From Branchiostoma lanceolatum (lineage: Eukaryota > Chordata > Leptocardii > Amphioxiformes > Branchiostomatidae), in contig NC_089739.1 in assembly GCF_035083965.1 (NCBI RefSeq), forward strand, positions 6,126,001-6,190,000: a stretch of DNA of 64,000 nt, in the 5' to 3' direction. Positions 33,379 through 45,469 of the stretch are shown here, piece by piece (position 1 is the stretch's first letter; each line of letters starts with the position of its first letter). The translations under genes and the position numbers were made by a program. The notes below the pieces were generated by a model that worked only from the letters and a program-made list of their open reading frames with translations, was not told where the DNA came from and did not search any database.

Positions 33379-36300
33379 TTACATCTGTATCTCAAGGGAG
33401 GACAAATCGACATCTTCCCGACAATTGCAAGAAGGAAAGTTGCAACATGGTTGCAACCAAGGACGAGGAAAGAATAGCGGCATGTTGAACTGGTTGTCCA
33501 CTTCAGTCAGGCTTTGCTTGTGTTCCTCAACAGCCTTCTTGATGACGTCAAGAACTTCTCGGTATTTCGGGTAGGAGTCGGCGGTGATTGGTCGGTCTTC
33601 TGTAGGGTCGTTAGTGACGTCAAACAGCAATGGCGGATCGTTGAAGGTGACCCCAAATTGAACATTACAGAAGCAGGCAAGTTGTTGGTCACCGCAGTGT
33701 GTTGTACCGGGAGCCCAGGGGTAGGACGCGAGGTGAGCTTTCCACGTCACATTTCCTCAGAGAAAAACAAACAAACAATCACACAGCGTACTTATAGATG
33801 TAGAAAAGAACATCTACATCAAAGTAGAACGATATGTGCAGAACAATTTCTAACCATAGAGTGCTTGAACTTTGCACTCACGTGATTATGACGTAAGTAT
33901 TGTACGCTATACTGGATCGTCAAACCTCGAAATGGCCGGGTTCTACCTAGTACCCCAGAACCAGGCTCCAGATAAAAAGGCAATAAAATAACCCAGCCCC
34001 AAATCTATTGTTCAATTGGTAGCGGCTTCGCAGTTGAGCCTCCTGTTTCCAATTAGTTTGATCAGGGAGACCCGGGATCGAATCCCGGGAAGGGCATCCT
34101 TGTCGGAGCTGCACCGTCTTTCGGAGGAGACGAAAAATGGGAGTTCCGCGTGTTCGAGGAGGTGCCTCGAGTGCGTTACAACAGCCTCATTACTCACATG
34201 GGTACCTACTGGCTGAAATAATACAACCTGGTGAATTTTTATCAAAGAATTGTTTGCCTTAGACCTAAGATATTTTCTTTTAATGCCTTGTTCAAACTTC
34301 ATTTAGCATAACTCACCTTTCTTAGGTCTGTACCGCACAGCATGCAGGACATTACCACAGTAGTGGAACATGAAGTCGTGTGGAGACGGTTGCTTGGCCC
34401 CGCCTAGCAACGGCAGGATGTTCCGCCCGTCCATCACCCTGTCCTGGGGAAGCGGGGCCTGGAGGATGTCTGCTACCGTGGGGAAAATGTCCATCTGACT
34501 CGTGGGCTCCGTGACTACAGTACCGGCCTTGATTTTTCTGTGAAACGTACGAAGAAAAGCATAAGATAGATGCATTACAAAGAAGTAAATTAAGATGTCT
34601 ACTTAGTAAGACATGCTTGTGAAAAAAATCGCATGCAGACATCTATGACTAAACAGTTCTCAATGCAAAAGTGCAGCAATAGACCTGTTTTCGACATTTT
34701 GGAATCTGCTCACGCGAGAGCACAGTCTGACGAGATTTATGTGCGAGAGTTGAAATTATTGGAAGCAACAGATCTACCTTGGCCACTGTACAAGTGTAGG
34801 CATGCGGATCCCTCCTTCAGAGCCTCCTTGGCCTTTACTACCTGTAAGATCGGGTGCAAGGTACTTAGAATGTAAATATTTCTAATATTTGCATGAACGG
34901 AAATTAATATATGCATCCACATATGAGTAATGTGGTTTTAGTTTTAGATTCTATCAAAATGATTGTAAGAAACTTTAGAATCATTTTGACGACGTGTCAC
35001 ACCAGTAAGATGCTTTAAAACATTTTATTCCTATGGGACTTTTGCATGTAACGTCACGTCTTTTAAAATCGAAAAAGTACTCCGCCGCGATGATGGAAGT
35101 GAATTAATCCAAGATGGCGACCGATGGATCGGAACGGACTTCCTGATTCTAACAACAAAGTCATTTGCATGGTGTGCTGTCCTATCTATTCGAAAAGATC
35201 AGGCAACCAAGTAGACCTAGAAAATAAATAATTGGACTGAGCATTTGCCTCGACTAGGCACGTGGTTTCAATCCACCAATATGGCGGACTCTAATAGAAG
35301 GCACGTCAAAGTCACGTGACTACAAACACCTTACGGCCTTACCTTTGTACATGCCGTTCCACCCTCCGGCATCTCCTATTTCCATATGGGCGCCGTTGTC
35401 AGATGTGAAGTACACAAAGGTGTTGTTTGTCAAACCCAGCCTGTCTAACGTTGCCATGACGACCCCGATGCTCCAATCCATCTCCTCCACAGCGTCGCCA
35501 TAGAGACCGTGTCGGCTTTTCCCGCGGAATTCCTTATAAGGTAAAAGGGCGGTGTGTGGATTCCAGTAAGAGACTTCAATTAAGAAGGGTTCCTTCTTTT
35601 CTTTCCTTTCTTCAAGGAATTTGACGGCGTCAAGTGTCATCCTGGGAGTGAGGGTAGAAACGTCGTATGGCTGCTCTATGACGTCATCATCTCTCATCAT
35701 GACACAGTTGAAAACTCTGCCATTGGCCCAATAGACATATGTACATATCACAGCTGACCAGCCGACAACAGACAGCACAATGACAGTTTTCCACTGAATG
35801 TACTGGAAATACTTGAGTGCCGAAAGGCAAAGGAAAAGGCTGACTGCTATCTCCCATACGTAGAAGTCGGTATACACTATATTGGTGATAAACTTCGCCG
35901 TGGCTCCCGTCCCCCCCTCGCTCACATCGTCCGGATCGCACTCGGGCGCGTTTGTACCAGGAAACCCATAGAAGTAGTCGAACCCGAATTTGTTGGGGTG
36001 GTGGCAGTGGTCTCCTACCCATTTGCAGTTTAGACCAAGATGCCATTTTCCTACAAAAAAGAAACGTCCCAAATACTCAAGTTAGCTTGCCTGGAGATCA
36101 TTATATCTGTAATGATTATTTTATTCATCAATAACAACAAACAACAAAACAACAAATTTCATCTGACCTATCAGTGCTGTCTGGTACCCGTGATCCTTTG
36201 CCATCTGAGGAAAAGTGACCTCTGACCTCGGTAGCCCGGATGCAGCAGCCAGAAATGCGTAGGCCAAAGGTCGATCCGTTCCCGCCATACCTTTATGATT

Positions 36301-37808
36301 TAGAAAGAAATATTTTTCTTAAATATATGTATATAGTTTCCGGCTAAATAAGAAATATTTCATGGTTGTGTACGTGCAACAAAAAAAATCGCAAGTATCT
36401 TGAAATTATTTTGCATGAAAGACACACCATCTGCGCCAGAAGTCGCTATTTCTGTTTAAGTAATGCGCAACCAATAACGTGCCTTGTTGTGCCTACGTCA
36501 TGCAGCACCAGCAACTTCTGGTGGAAAGGCAAACAACGACAACAGTTGGTTTGATTTGATTTATTCATTTTGCTATAACAAAAGTACAGCCAGGGCTAAC
36601 CAACTAGTCGAAGGCTACAGCAAAGGGTAACTGGACAACATATTTAATCCAAAACAAACTTTCACAAAGCATATTGAGAAGTTTTGACTAAACTACGACC
36701 GAATTACACATAAAGCCGTACAGAAGATACGTACGCAAGACTAGAGTTCTTACCAAATCTGACGGGAAGGCGTCCAGTCAGGAAGGCTGATCTACTGGGT
36801 GTGCAGACGGCAGCGGCGGCCAGGTGTTGGGTTAACTTGGCACCTTTAGCAGCGATACTGTCGATATTCGGAGTCCTGACATGCAATGATTGATAAGGAT
36901 AACATATGGAAGTTTAATGTGGTCATTTGTTCTAATGTTGAAGGTGATAAATAGCTGCAGCCAGCTCGTAGTGATATTCCTGCCCATTTGTGAATTGTAA
37001 ATTTGGTTGGTCAGGAAGGCAGCAATTAAGTGTTGCACTTTTCACATTACTGGAAAAGATTGGAAAAAATATTGGAAAAACATGGAGGTTATAAGTTTGT
37101 AAAAACTGCTTACAACTTCCATGTTGTTTTATTTCATCGCAAATTATGTTTCGTTACACACGCTTTATGTTTACTCAAGCAGGTTGGTTTACTTTACAAA
37201 CACGTACCATTTCGATGATTTTCGTAGTGAAATTAAGAAAATGGGCGTCAAAAGTACTAATACAGGCTTTTCATTGACGTTACAATAATTGTATTTTAAG
37301 CAGCACTCTAATCCAACATGGCGCAAACGACGTCAAATACAAGCCTACACTACTGACTGTTCTGTCACACGATGACTTGAAAGTTTCTGCCCGTAAGGTC
37401 AATGACCCCAACGGTGCTTTAATGAGTCTGTTCTGAATGTTATGTAAACTGGTATAGGATCTCCTCTTTTCTCCGATGATAGCTCTCCACTACTAAACTA
37501 GAATAGGTACAAAATACGACGCAAGGTTCTGTCTGCTATTGCTACAAGAAAAGTTACCAATTACACGAAGATGCCATCATTATATTTCTGCCAAGGCGAG
37601 AAATGCAAATATTAAATAAGCAACAGGTGACAAAAATCTTAGTTGGTATCAGAAACTGCCACCCTTACCGAATCGTGTCGTTCCCGAAGCAGCCGACGTC
37701 TCCGATCCCCAAGTCGTCGGCGACGAGGAACACGAAGTTGGGCCGATCGTCCGCTCGGGAGATCTGCAACACGACCGACAAGAACACCAACCACAGAGCA
37801 CCCGCCAT
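33379..37808 (-). CDS. STS: Steroid-sulfatase-type arylsulfatase, copy A, 7 exons
   Basis: Membrane arylsulfatase of the STS/ARSD/ARSE/ARSF/ARSH group, which removes sulfate from steroid or related sulfate esters in the ER or Golgi lumen. Exons: 37669-37808, 36754-36875, 36168-36290, 35343-36050, 34778-34841, 34317-34537 and 33379-33755; phases agree; 584 residues (human STS 583). Signal peptide [19 protein letters not shown]; metal-binding VADDLGIGD; formylglycine motif [12 protein letters not shown] with Cys71; GKWHLG; then two membrane helices (~194-237), which mark the STS subgroup and are absent from soluble [23 protein letters not shown]; and the Cys-rich C-terminus [17 protein letters not shown]. 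All catalytic motifs seem intact. It is the downstream member of a tandem pair. The substrate cannot be fixed from sequence. Confidence 0.94.
34006..34240 (+). mobile_element. SINE insertion in intron 6 of sulfatase copy A
   Basis: Contains CAATTGGTAGCGGCTTCGCA (A-box-like), GGGATCGAATCCCGGG (B box) and a ~150-bp body ending ATACAACCTGGTGAATTTTT. Copy B runs straight from AAAATCTATTGTTTATTAAAG at about 40797-40817 with no insert, so this arrived in A after duplication or was lost from B. No clean target duplication seen. Confidence 0.7.
37397..37407. promoter_or_regulatory. IR-1-like GGTCAATGACC in intron 1 of sulfatase copy A
   Basis: Perfect inverted GGTCA half-sites with a 1-bp spacer, about 260 bp inside intron 1. 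The following CCCAACGGTGC is shared with the copy at 44240, so the similarity extends beyond the core. Confidence 0.4.
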
Positions 37809-38621
37809 CGGGACTGGACGCTGAATCTGTGACCGCTTACCTAATTGACCTGACTGACCTCTAGGTTAAGTAAACGATTGGTTGTTGGTTTATTGATTTA
37901 TTAAAATGCCCTTCAGACCCTTTAGGGTGCTAATTTTCCAGAGCTCATTACACAATACAACAACATAAAAATACACCATATATACACATAAGTACGTATT
38001 TACATATAGGTACAGACTGAGGTAAGAGGTCAGAGGTCAGATCAGAGAACTAATTATAACTGAATATAATTAAGTCAACAAATTATCAGATAGTAAAGGC
38101 ATAATATTTGCAAATTACTAAATTGCTAACAATTACAATTTGGAATGATCAATTCATCATCAGGGTTAAAACCAAAATCGGGTATTTAGGGATTGCTGGG
38201 TATCTGTAGAGTAATCGCATTCCTGTCTATCATGACTGGAAAACCATTTGTTTGAAAGATTTTTAACAATTGATAAACTTGCTACTTTTCTGTCTGGTTC
38301 AATTCATACCCTTTATCCTCTATTCATCCTACGCAGAGCCACCACCTACTTTGATTTGAACAGTTTGGTTTGCCCTATTTGAACAGTTTGGTTTGCCCAG
38401 TGTTATCTCTGGTTGATCACTCAAACCCACCAAACCGTTTGCAAATCAGAACACATCATGCATGGCAGGGCGTGGCATCACATCTGATGAGCCCTTACCA
38501 AGACCGGTTCCCTTGGCACAAATCTTTTATCAGCTGGTATTGGATACGATGAAGGAGATTAAATATATTTAACCTCCTTTATACGATACATTGTATTTAG
38601 TATTTGGTACATCCACCAGAT

Positions 38622-38730
38622 TAGCCTGAGTGCCAGCCTTTTTAGCTTCCGTACGCTACCCAAGCTCCGCTGCCGGCCAAAGCGGAGCTTGGGTAGCGTA
38701 CGGAAGCTAAAAAGGCTGGCAGTCAGGCTA
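38622..38730. mobile_element. 109-bp palindromic element with 9-bp target duplication
   Basis: TAGCCTGAGTGCCAGCC ... GGCTGGCAGTCAGGCTA with inner arms AGCTTCCGTACGCTACCCAA and inverse; almost a perfect hairpin. Flanked by CCACCAGAT at 38613-38621 and 38731-38739. Same terminal family as 23600-23688. Confidence 0.9.
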
Positions 38731-38844
38731 CCACCAGATTACTAGTCATCTGTAACTGTATCCACATAGCCCTTCGGTGTAACACTACCTCTTCACAGGC
38801 AGCATCACTGAACGACCCGTCACACCTAACCTTTGCACGTCTAA

Positions 38845-38960
38845 CAGTTCACCCATAGTGGCGGCCATACCTGTCCGTGCATCCTCACAACAACCCCGCG
38901 AGATTATTAAAAGCAGGTGAGTTCTTTTTGACGACAAGTGGGTTCACTTGACTTGTCTTT
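38845..38960 (-). promoter_or_regulatory. Conserved 5' block of sulfatase copy A (possible untranslated exon)
   Basis: Closely matches 47593-47705 upstream of copy B: CAGTTCACC-ATAGT-GCGGCC, CATACCTGTCCGTGCA, and GGTGAGTTCTT. On the minus strand both contain GCACGGACAG|GTATGG, a good splice donor, so the block could hold an untranslated first exon ending at 38871, about 1.06 kb before the coding exon. A promoter is the alternative. Confidence 0.45.
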
Positions 38961-40018
38961 ACATCTATGAGTCAGTCCATTATATAGAAAAATAACTTTA
39001 TAGCACGACATTCGTACACGGTACAATGTATGTCAACATCGATATCTATCAAACATAGTACAAAATATAAGTATAGAATACAATATCCTAATAACTAAAA
39101 TAACAAGGGCTAGCATAACTCGTTGATATAGTGTAGCAATCGAATAGGGCTAATCATGAGTTTAGGTATTTTTTCTAATGATAAAGCAGTATTTTATGTA
39201 TTTACCTATTTTTGCATTGTGGGAGTTGTTGCATCTAAAGATCTATTTAAATCGATCTATAGCATCGATTCTTTTATATACGTGACCCACTAATTTTCTT
39301 TGATAAAGTAGGAAACATCACATGCAGTCACATCGTTTTCTTGAAATACGGTGACTGGCTAGATAATATATGTCTTGAAGATGTCTTACTAGCTCTCAAT
39401 ACGCTTAAAATCGTTACATGACTCTGTTTTGTGTTGTCTGCATATTCGGAAGTTCCAACCTTCAGGTACTGTTACGCAAACATCAATATGATAAGAATTT
39501 GCTGTGAGTTGTTGTAGTGCTCTATGTTGTATCATGATTCTTGTTTTTGGCCAGTACACAATGAAAAAAAGTCATTCTTGTGACCTGATTCCAGATTTTT
39601 AATTGTACATATGTACTCGTTACATGCTCTATATCGCGGAATGATACAAGTTTTCTTTGTCACAATCTATGTGCCTGATGATAAGCTACTTACTATTATA
39701 ATTGGTGACAGTTGATAAGTCTCATGACAAAAGTAGTGCGAAAGCTGTTCAGTATCGTCTAGCTTGAACAAGGAACGGAAAAAATACAGTTTCCAAAGTA
39801 TTTTGTGATTTTAAAGGAGAGCGGAGTTGACCATGATCCTCATACCTTATGCCAGATCGAGGCTTCTTAGACATTAAGATTTTTTTTTTTTAAATTGGCA
39901 CTTAAAGAAATAAAATCAGAAAGCTCACCGTACTGTCTAAAGCCTGTGCACATTTTAACATTTTGGAATACAGCAAGCAACAAAATATCCTTCCATTAGC
40001 ATTTAATCAATTTTTTCA

Positions 40019-43000
40019 TTAGACTCTGACTTTAAGGGAAGAAAAATCAACATCTTCCCGACAATTGCAAGAAGGAAAGTTGCAACATGGTTGCAACCAA
40101 GGACGGGGAAAGAATAGCGGCATTGTGAACTGGTTGTCCACTGGAGTCAGGCTTTGCTTGTGTTCCTCAACAGCCTTCTGGATGACGTCAAGAACTTCTC
40201 GGTATTTCGGGTAGGAGTCGGCGGTGATTAGTCGGTCTTCTGTAGGGTCGTTAGTGACGTCATACAGCAATGGCGGATCGTTGAAGGTGACTCCCCATTG
40301 AACATCGCAGAAGCAGGCAATTTGTTGGTCACCACAGTGTGTTGTACCGGGAGCCCAGGGGTAGGAAGCGAAGTGAGCTTTCCACGTCACATTTCCTTTG
40401 AGAAAACAAACAAAGAAGCAATGACACATAGTAATCATAAATATAGAAAAGACCATCTGCATCAAAGTAGAACAACATGTGCAGAACAATTTCTTCTCAA
40501 GGTTCTAGTAGCTGTTTCCTCCTTTTTTCGCACGCTGACAGAAACTGTTGGCGCCTGGATAGAAACTGTACTACGTAATTTCCTGGCCCAGACGATGCAT
40601 TCTGGGACCGAAATGTCAAAGGTCACCGGGAACTGTGGGAAGCGTGAAATTAGTGAATAGAGTGTTTGAACTTTGCACTCACGTGATTATGACGTAAGTA
40701 TTGTACGCCATACTGGATCGTTAAACCTCGAAATTGCCGGGTTCCACCAAGAACCCCAGAACCAGGCTCCAGATAAAAAGACGATAACCCAGCCCAAAAT
40801 CTATTGTTTATTAAAGAATTGTTTGCCTAAGATCCAAAATACATAAATGCATTGTTCAAACTTCATTAGCATAACTCACCTTTCTTAGGTCTGTACCTTA
40901 CAGCATGCAGGATATTTCCACAGTAGTGAAACATGAAGTCGTGTGGAGACGGTTGCTTGGCCCCGCCTAGCAACGGCAGGATGTTCCGCCCGTCCATCAC
41001 CCTGTCCTGGGGAAGCGGGGCCTGGAGGATGTCTGCTACCGTGGGGAAAATGTCCATCTGACTCGTGGGCTCCGTGACTACAGTACCGGCCTTGATTTTT
41101 CTGTGAAACGTACAAAGAAAAGTATAAGATAGATGCATTGCGAAGTAGTAAATGAAGAATTCTACTTATAGTAAGACATGCTTGTGAAAAAAATTGCATG
41201 CAGGCATCTCCTACTACTAAACAGTTCTCAATGCAAAAGTGCAACAATAGACCTGTTTTCGCCATTTTGGAATCTGCTCACGCGAGAGCACAGTCTGACG
41301 AGAATGTGCGAGAGTTGAAATGATTGGAAGCAACCGATCTACCTTGGCCACTGCACAAGTGTAGGCATGCGGATTCCTCCTTCAGACCCTCCTTGCCCTT
41401 TACTGCCTGTAAGAGCGGATACAAGGTACTTGTAAATATTTCTAATATTTGCATTTGCGAAAAAGAATATATGCATCCACATGTAAATAATGTGGTTTTA
41501 GTTTTAGAACCTATCAAAATGATTGTAAGAAACTTAAGAATTGTTTTGACGACGTGTCAAACCAGTAAGACTTTAAAACCTTTTATGCCTATGTGACGTT
41601 TGCCTGTGACGTCACGACTTATAGATGACAAAACGAATAGTTGGACTGAGCCTTTGCCTCGACTAGGCACGTGGGTTCAAGCCACCAAAATGGCGGACAC
41701 TATGGCACGTCAAAGTCACGTGATTGAGAATTCCCTTACCTTTATACATGCCGTTCCACCCTCCGGCATCTCCTATTTCCATATGGGCGCCGTTGTCAGA
41801 TGTGAAGTACACAAAGGTGTTGTTTGTCAAACCCAGCCTGTCTAACGTTGCCATGACAACCCCGATGCTCCAGTCCATCTCCTCCACGGCGTCGCCATAG
41901 AGACCGTGTCGGCTTTTCCCGCGGAATTCCTTATAAGGTAAAAGGGCGGTGTGTGCGTTCCAGTAAGGGACTTCCAGCAAGAAGGGTTCCTTCTTTTCTT
42001 TCCTTTCTTTAAGGAATCTGACGGCTTCAAGGGTCATCCTCGGAGTGAGGGTAGAAACATCATATGGCTGCTCTATGACGTCATCATCTCTCATCATGAC
42101 GCAGTTGATCACTCTGCCATTCATCCAATAGACATATGTACATATCACAGCTGACCAGCCGATGACAGACAGCACTATAACAGTTTTCCACTGAATGCAC
42201 TGGAAATACTTGAGCGTCAAAAGGACAAGGAAAACGCTGACTGCTATCTCCCATATGTAGAGTCGGGTATAGAATCTATTAGTGGCAAACTTCGCCGTGG
42301 CTCCCGTCCCCCCCTCGCTCACATCGTCCGGATCGCACTCGGGCGCGTTTGTTCCAGGAAACCCATAGAAGTAGTCGAACCCGAATTTGTTGGGGTGGTG
42401 GCAGTGGTCTCCTACCCATTTGCAATTTAAACCAAGATGCCATTTTCCTACAAAAAAGAAACGTCCCAAATACTCGTTAGCTTGCCTGGAGATCATTACA
42501 TCTATAGTGATTATCTTATTAATTAAAAACAAGAAACAACAAAACAATTAATAACATCTCACCTATCAGTGCTGTCTGGTACCCATGATCCTTTGCCATC
42601 TGAGGGAAAGTGACCTCTGACCTTGGTAGCCCGGATGGAGCAGCCAGCCATACGTAGGCCAAAGGTTGATCCGTTCCCGCCATTCCTTTGTCATGATTAT
42701 AAAGGGAGATATTGAATTTATCATAATGTGATATATTTGTATGTAATATATGATAGGTACACATTTTCTGCTGGTAGGCAAGAAACATTTCATGGGTGTG
42801 TGTACGTACAAGAAAAAGCGACTAGTATTCCATGATTTACCAACTACTTTTGCATGAAATACACACAATCTCCGACAGAGATCGCTGGTTCTATTTGTGA
42901 AATGCGCAACCGATGACGTACCTACGTCATACAGGACCAGCAAGTTCTGGTGCAACGACAAGCAACGACAAGAGCTGATTTGATTTGATTTACTAGTATT

Positions 43001-45158
43001 CATTTGGCTATAACAAAAGTACTGCCAGGGCTGCCTAACTAGCCGATTAGGCTATAGCAAAGGGTTAGCCCTGGTAACTGGACAACATACAAAATTCAAT
43101 ACAAACTTTCACAAAGCACATATTGAGAAGTTAACGACTAAAATACGACTTCAAAGTACACATAAAGCCGTACACACGATACGAAAACATGACTAGAGTT
43201 CTTACCAAATCTGACGGGAAGGCGTCCAGTCAGGAAGGCTGATCTACTGGGTGTGCAGACGGCAGCGGCGGCCAGGTGTTGGGTCAACTTGGCGCCGTTA
43301 GCAGCGATACTGTCGATATTCGGAGTCCTAAGAGTATGTTGCAAGGGAATGATACGTCACAAATAAAGCATACTGAACTCATCCATTCTAAAATCCAATG
43401 TGACACACAGCCAACCCATTGTACATTTGGTACGTGTGCGCGTTTCTCAAATATAACTTCTTTGGTTTATCAGGAGCCATGTGTAAGTCAGGGCAAAGAA
43501 AAATATTGCGTTATAGATTCATTAGTTATTCCCCATCTTTACTAAAAGACAAAAGATTTGCGCGTACATTGAAGAGAAACCAGAGTAACGATACTGCATT
43601 TGCAGCAGTATCTTCGAGGAAGTGTAGTCAGTTGCAGCAGTATCAGTACTACTCAAATACTAGTGGCACCATTATATGGTTGCAATGACACGTCAAAGGA
43701 CTGAATCTGGTTAACTCTTCATTTTTAAGGAAAACGATCGAACCCCGAATGTGTTTTCACTCCCTTTATAGCGTTGACATTAACTAGATTTTGTTAATGA
43801 CACCATGTTGACATCAATACAATATATGCCACTTCAGAAGTGAAAAAAAATGCAAGGTTCCCTTGGATATATGATGATTAGCTACAGGTTGGTCAGTGTG
43901 TCAAAGGTAAACTCAAGGATCTATCATGATTTGTGTCGCCAATTGAAATGTAGTATGCAATGAATGGGAAAGTGAATACGCGTACGTATTCACTTGAAAA
44001 TTCTGGAAAGGAAGCCCCCATTGAATGGGTTGTATACAAGTATATACCACCAAGGGCAGACCGCTGTTGACATGATTTGTCGGCCGACACGTAAACTACG
44101 TTTCAGCGTATTTGTACGATCGGTCAATGACCCCGACGGCGTTGAAGAATGGTTTGAGGAGTGGTCAACTTGTACGAGCGGTCAGTGACTCTAACTGTGG
44201 CAGTTACAAAGGTTAATGGATTGCTCGATTTGTACGAGCGGTCAATGACCCCAACGGTCGAAAATTCAACAAAGGTCTGTCGGGAGCAACCGATCCCAAG
44301 TCGCCGGCGACGAGAAAACACGGAGAACACACGAAGGTGGGCCGATCATTTTGCTCGGCATTGCAGTAACGACAAAATGTGGTTACTATCACAAGCCGTG
44401 CACGTGAAATTTGGATAGTAATACGATACCATTAAATTACGCATTGTTTCAGTTCCTTTATACACGTGTACTGTAAACATTTAGACTGGACACCCAACGG
44501 GAAAGAGATAAACTAGATTTCAAAAATATACATTTTTATATTTTTTTGTTGTTTCTGCCAACTTCTAAGCTTTATACTTTTTTTACATTATCATGATATT
44601 GACAAAGAACTGCTTCCAACTTCCATGTTTGTTTTCTCTTCGACTTATAGGCTACGCACGTTTTCCTCCACAAATTAACAAGTATTATTTTCGTGGTAAA
44701 GCGAAGAAAGAGGGCGTCAAAGGCCCCAGTTCCTTTGTCCTGACTGTGCTGTCACGTAACGGCGTACAAACGTACTTGTACGAGCGGTCATTGACCCCAG
44801 AACGATGCAAAGTTGTCGTCTGTGCTCCGTTCTGAACATTTTTTCGCTGATAACTGTCAATTCGTTTAATCTAGCGAAACAAAACATAGTTTCTTTCCTG
44901 TCTCTGCAAGGAAAGTTGCAAATTATACGAAGACGCGGTTAGATTGTTGTAATTGCGTGGAAAATTCCAACAACTTGACAAAAGTCTTAATAATTTGAGC
45001 CGAAACTGCCACCCTTACCGAATCGTGTCGTTTCCGAAGCAGCCGACGTCTCCGATCCCCAAGTCGTCGGCGACGAGGAACACGAAGTTGGGCCGATCAT
45101 CCGCTCGGGAGACCGGCAACACGACAGACAAGAACACCAACCACAGAACACCCGCCAT
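40019..45158 (-). CDS. STS: Steroid-sulfatase-type arylsulfatase, copy B, 7 exons
   Basis: Tandem paralogue of the gene at 33379-37808. Exons: 45019-45158, 43206-43327, 42563-42685, 41740-42447, 41343-41406, 40880-41100 and 40019-40395. Every exon has the same length as in copy A (140, 122, 123, 708, 64, 221 and 377 bp), again 584 residues. Metal-binding [34 protein letters not shown] and the paired membrane helices are all kept. Differences cluster in the membrane hairpin ([20 protein letters not shown] here), the segment after the helices ([11 protein letters not shown]) and the last residues ([11 protein letters not shown]). No stop or frameshift, so both copies look functional. Introns differ more: intron 1 is 1.7 kb here and 0.8 kb in A, partly because of repeats. 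Confidence 0.94.
44122..44250. promoter_or_regulatory. Three IR-1-like motifs in intron 1 of sulfatase copy B
   Basis: GGTCAATGACC at 44122-44132 and 44240-44250, and the one-mismatch GGTCAGTGACT at 44180-44190. Each is preceded by TTGTACGA(G/T)CG. They sit 40-170 bp to the left of the exon 1 relic at 44287. Confidence 0.4.
44287..44376 (-). pseudogene. Relic of sulfatase exon 1 inside intron 1 of copy B
   Basis: Reads GATCCCAAGTCGCCGGCGAC, then GAGAAAACACGGAGAACACA, CGAAGGTGGGCCGATCA on the plus strand. This aligns with the exon 1 sequence at 45050-45130 (GATCCCCAAGTCGTCGGCGA ... CGAAGTTGGGCCGATCA) with insertions that break the frame. It implies a third, lost sulfatase copy or a partial local duplication. 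Confidence 0.75.
44786..44796. promoter_or_regulatory. IR-1-like GGTCATTGACC in intron 1 of sulfatase copy B
   Basis: Inverted GGTCA half-sites, 1-bp spacer, about 220 bp inside intron 1 and in the same relative position as the site at 37397 in copy A. TTGTACGAGC precedes it. The following ~45 bp also match copy A loosely (both end CTCCGTTCTGAA- or GTCTGTTCTGAA-like). Confidence 0.45.
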
Positions 45159-45469
45159 CGTGACTGGACATTGAATCTATGTGCGCGTACGTTATATAGC
45201 ACCTGGTCAACCTTAAGGTTATGCAAACAATTGCTGACTGTACCTTATTACGTCCTTGCCCTTATTTTGGACGGATTGGATTAGACAATAAAAATTGCAA
45301 ACTTTTGAGATTCATATTTATATAAATGAATTTATAAGTATACCAAATATTGATCTGAAAAAAAGGATATGTTTGAAGGTAAAAATGTACGTGGTCTTGA
45401 TGGGTGTGTTGTTTACATACTGAACTTGTTGGCTGTAACGTGACCCTTGGCCGACATATTTGTACGATC

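Larger units (their letters stand above)
37809..40018. other. Spacer between the two sulfatase genes
   Basis: Holds the 5' flank of copy A and the 3' flank of copy B. It includes the palindromic element at 38622-38730 and the conserved block at 38845-38960. From 38970 to 40018 it is AT-rich and, near 39880-39930, matches the 3' flank of copy A. No ORF of interest. Confidence 0.6.

Noticed and set aside
33514-33885. Plus-strand ORFs over the sulfatase exons (also 40298-40660, 37603-37864 and 44953-45174)
   Set aside because: Antisense shadows of strongly conserved sulfatase exons; the minus-strand frames carry the family motifs.
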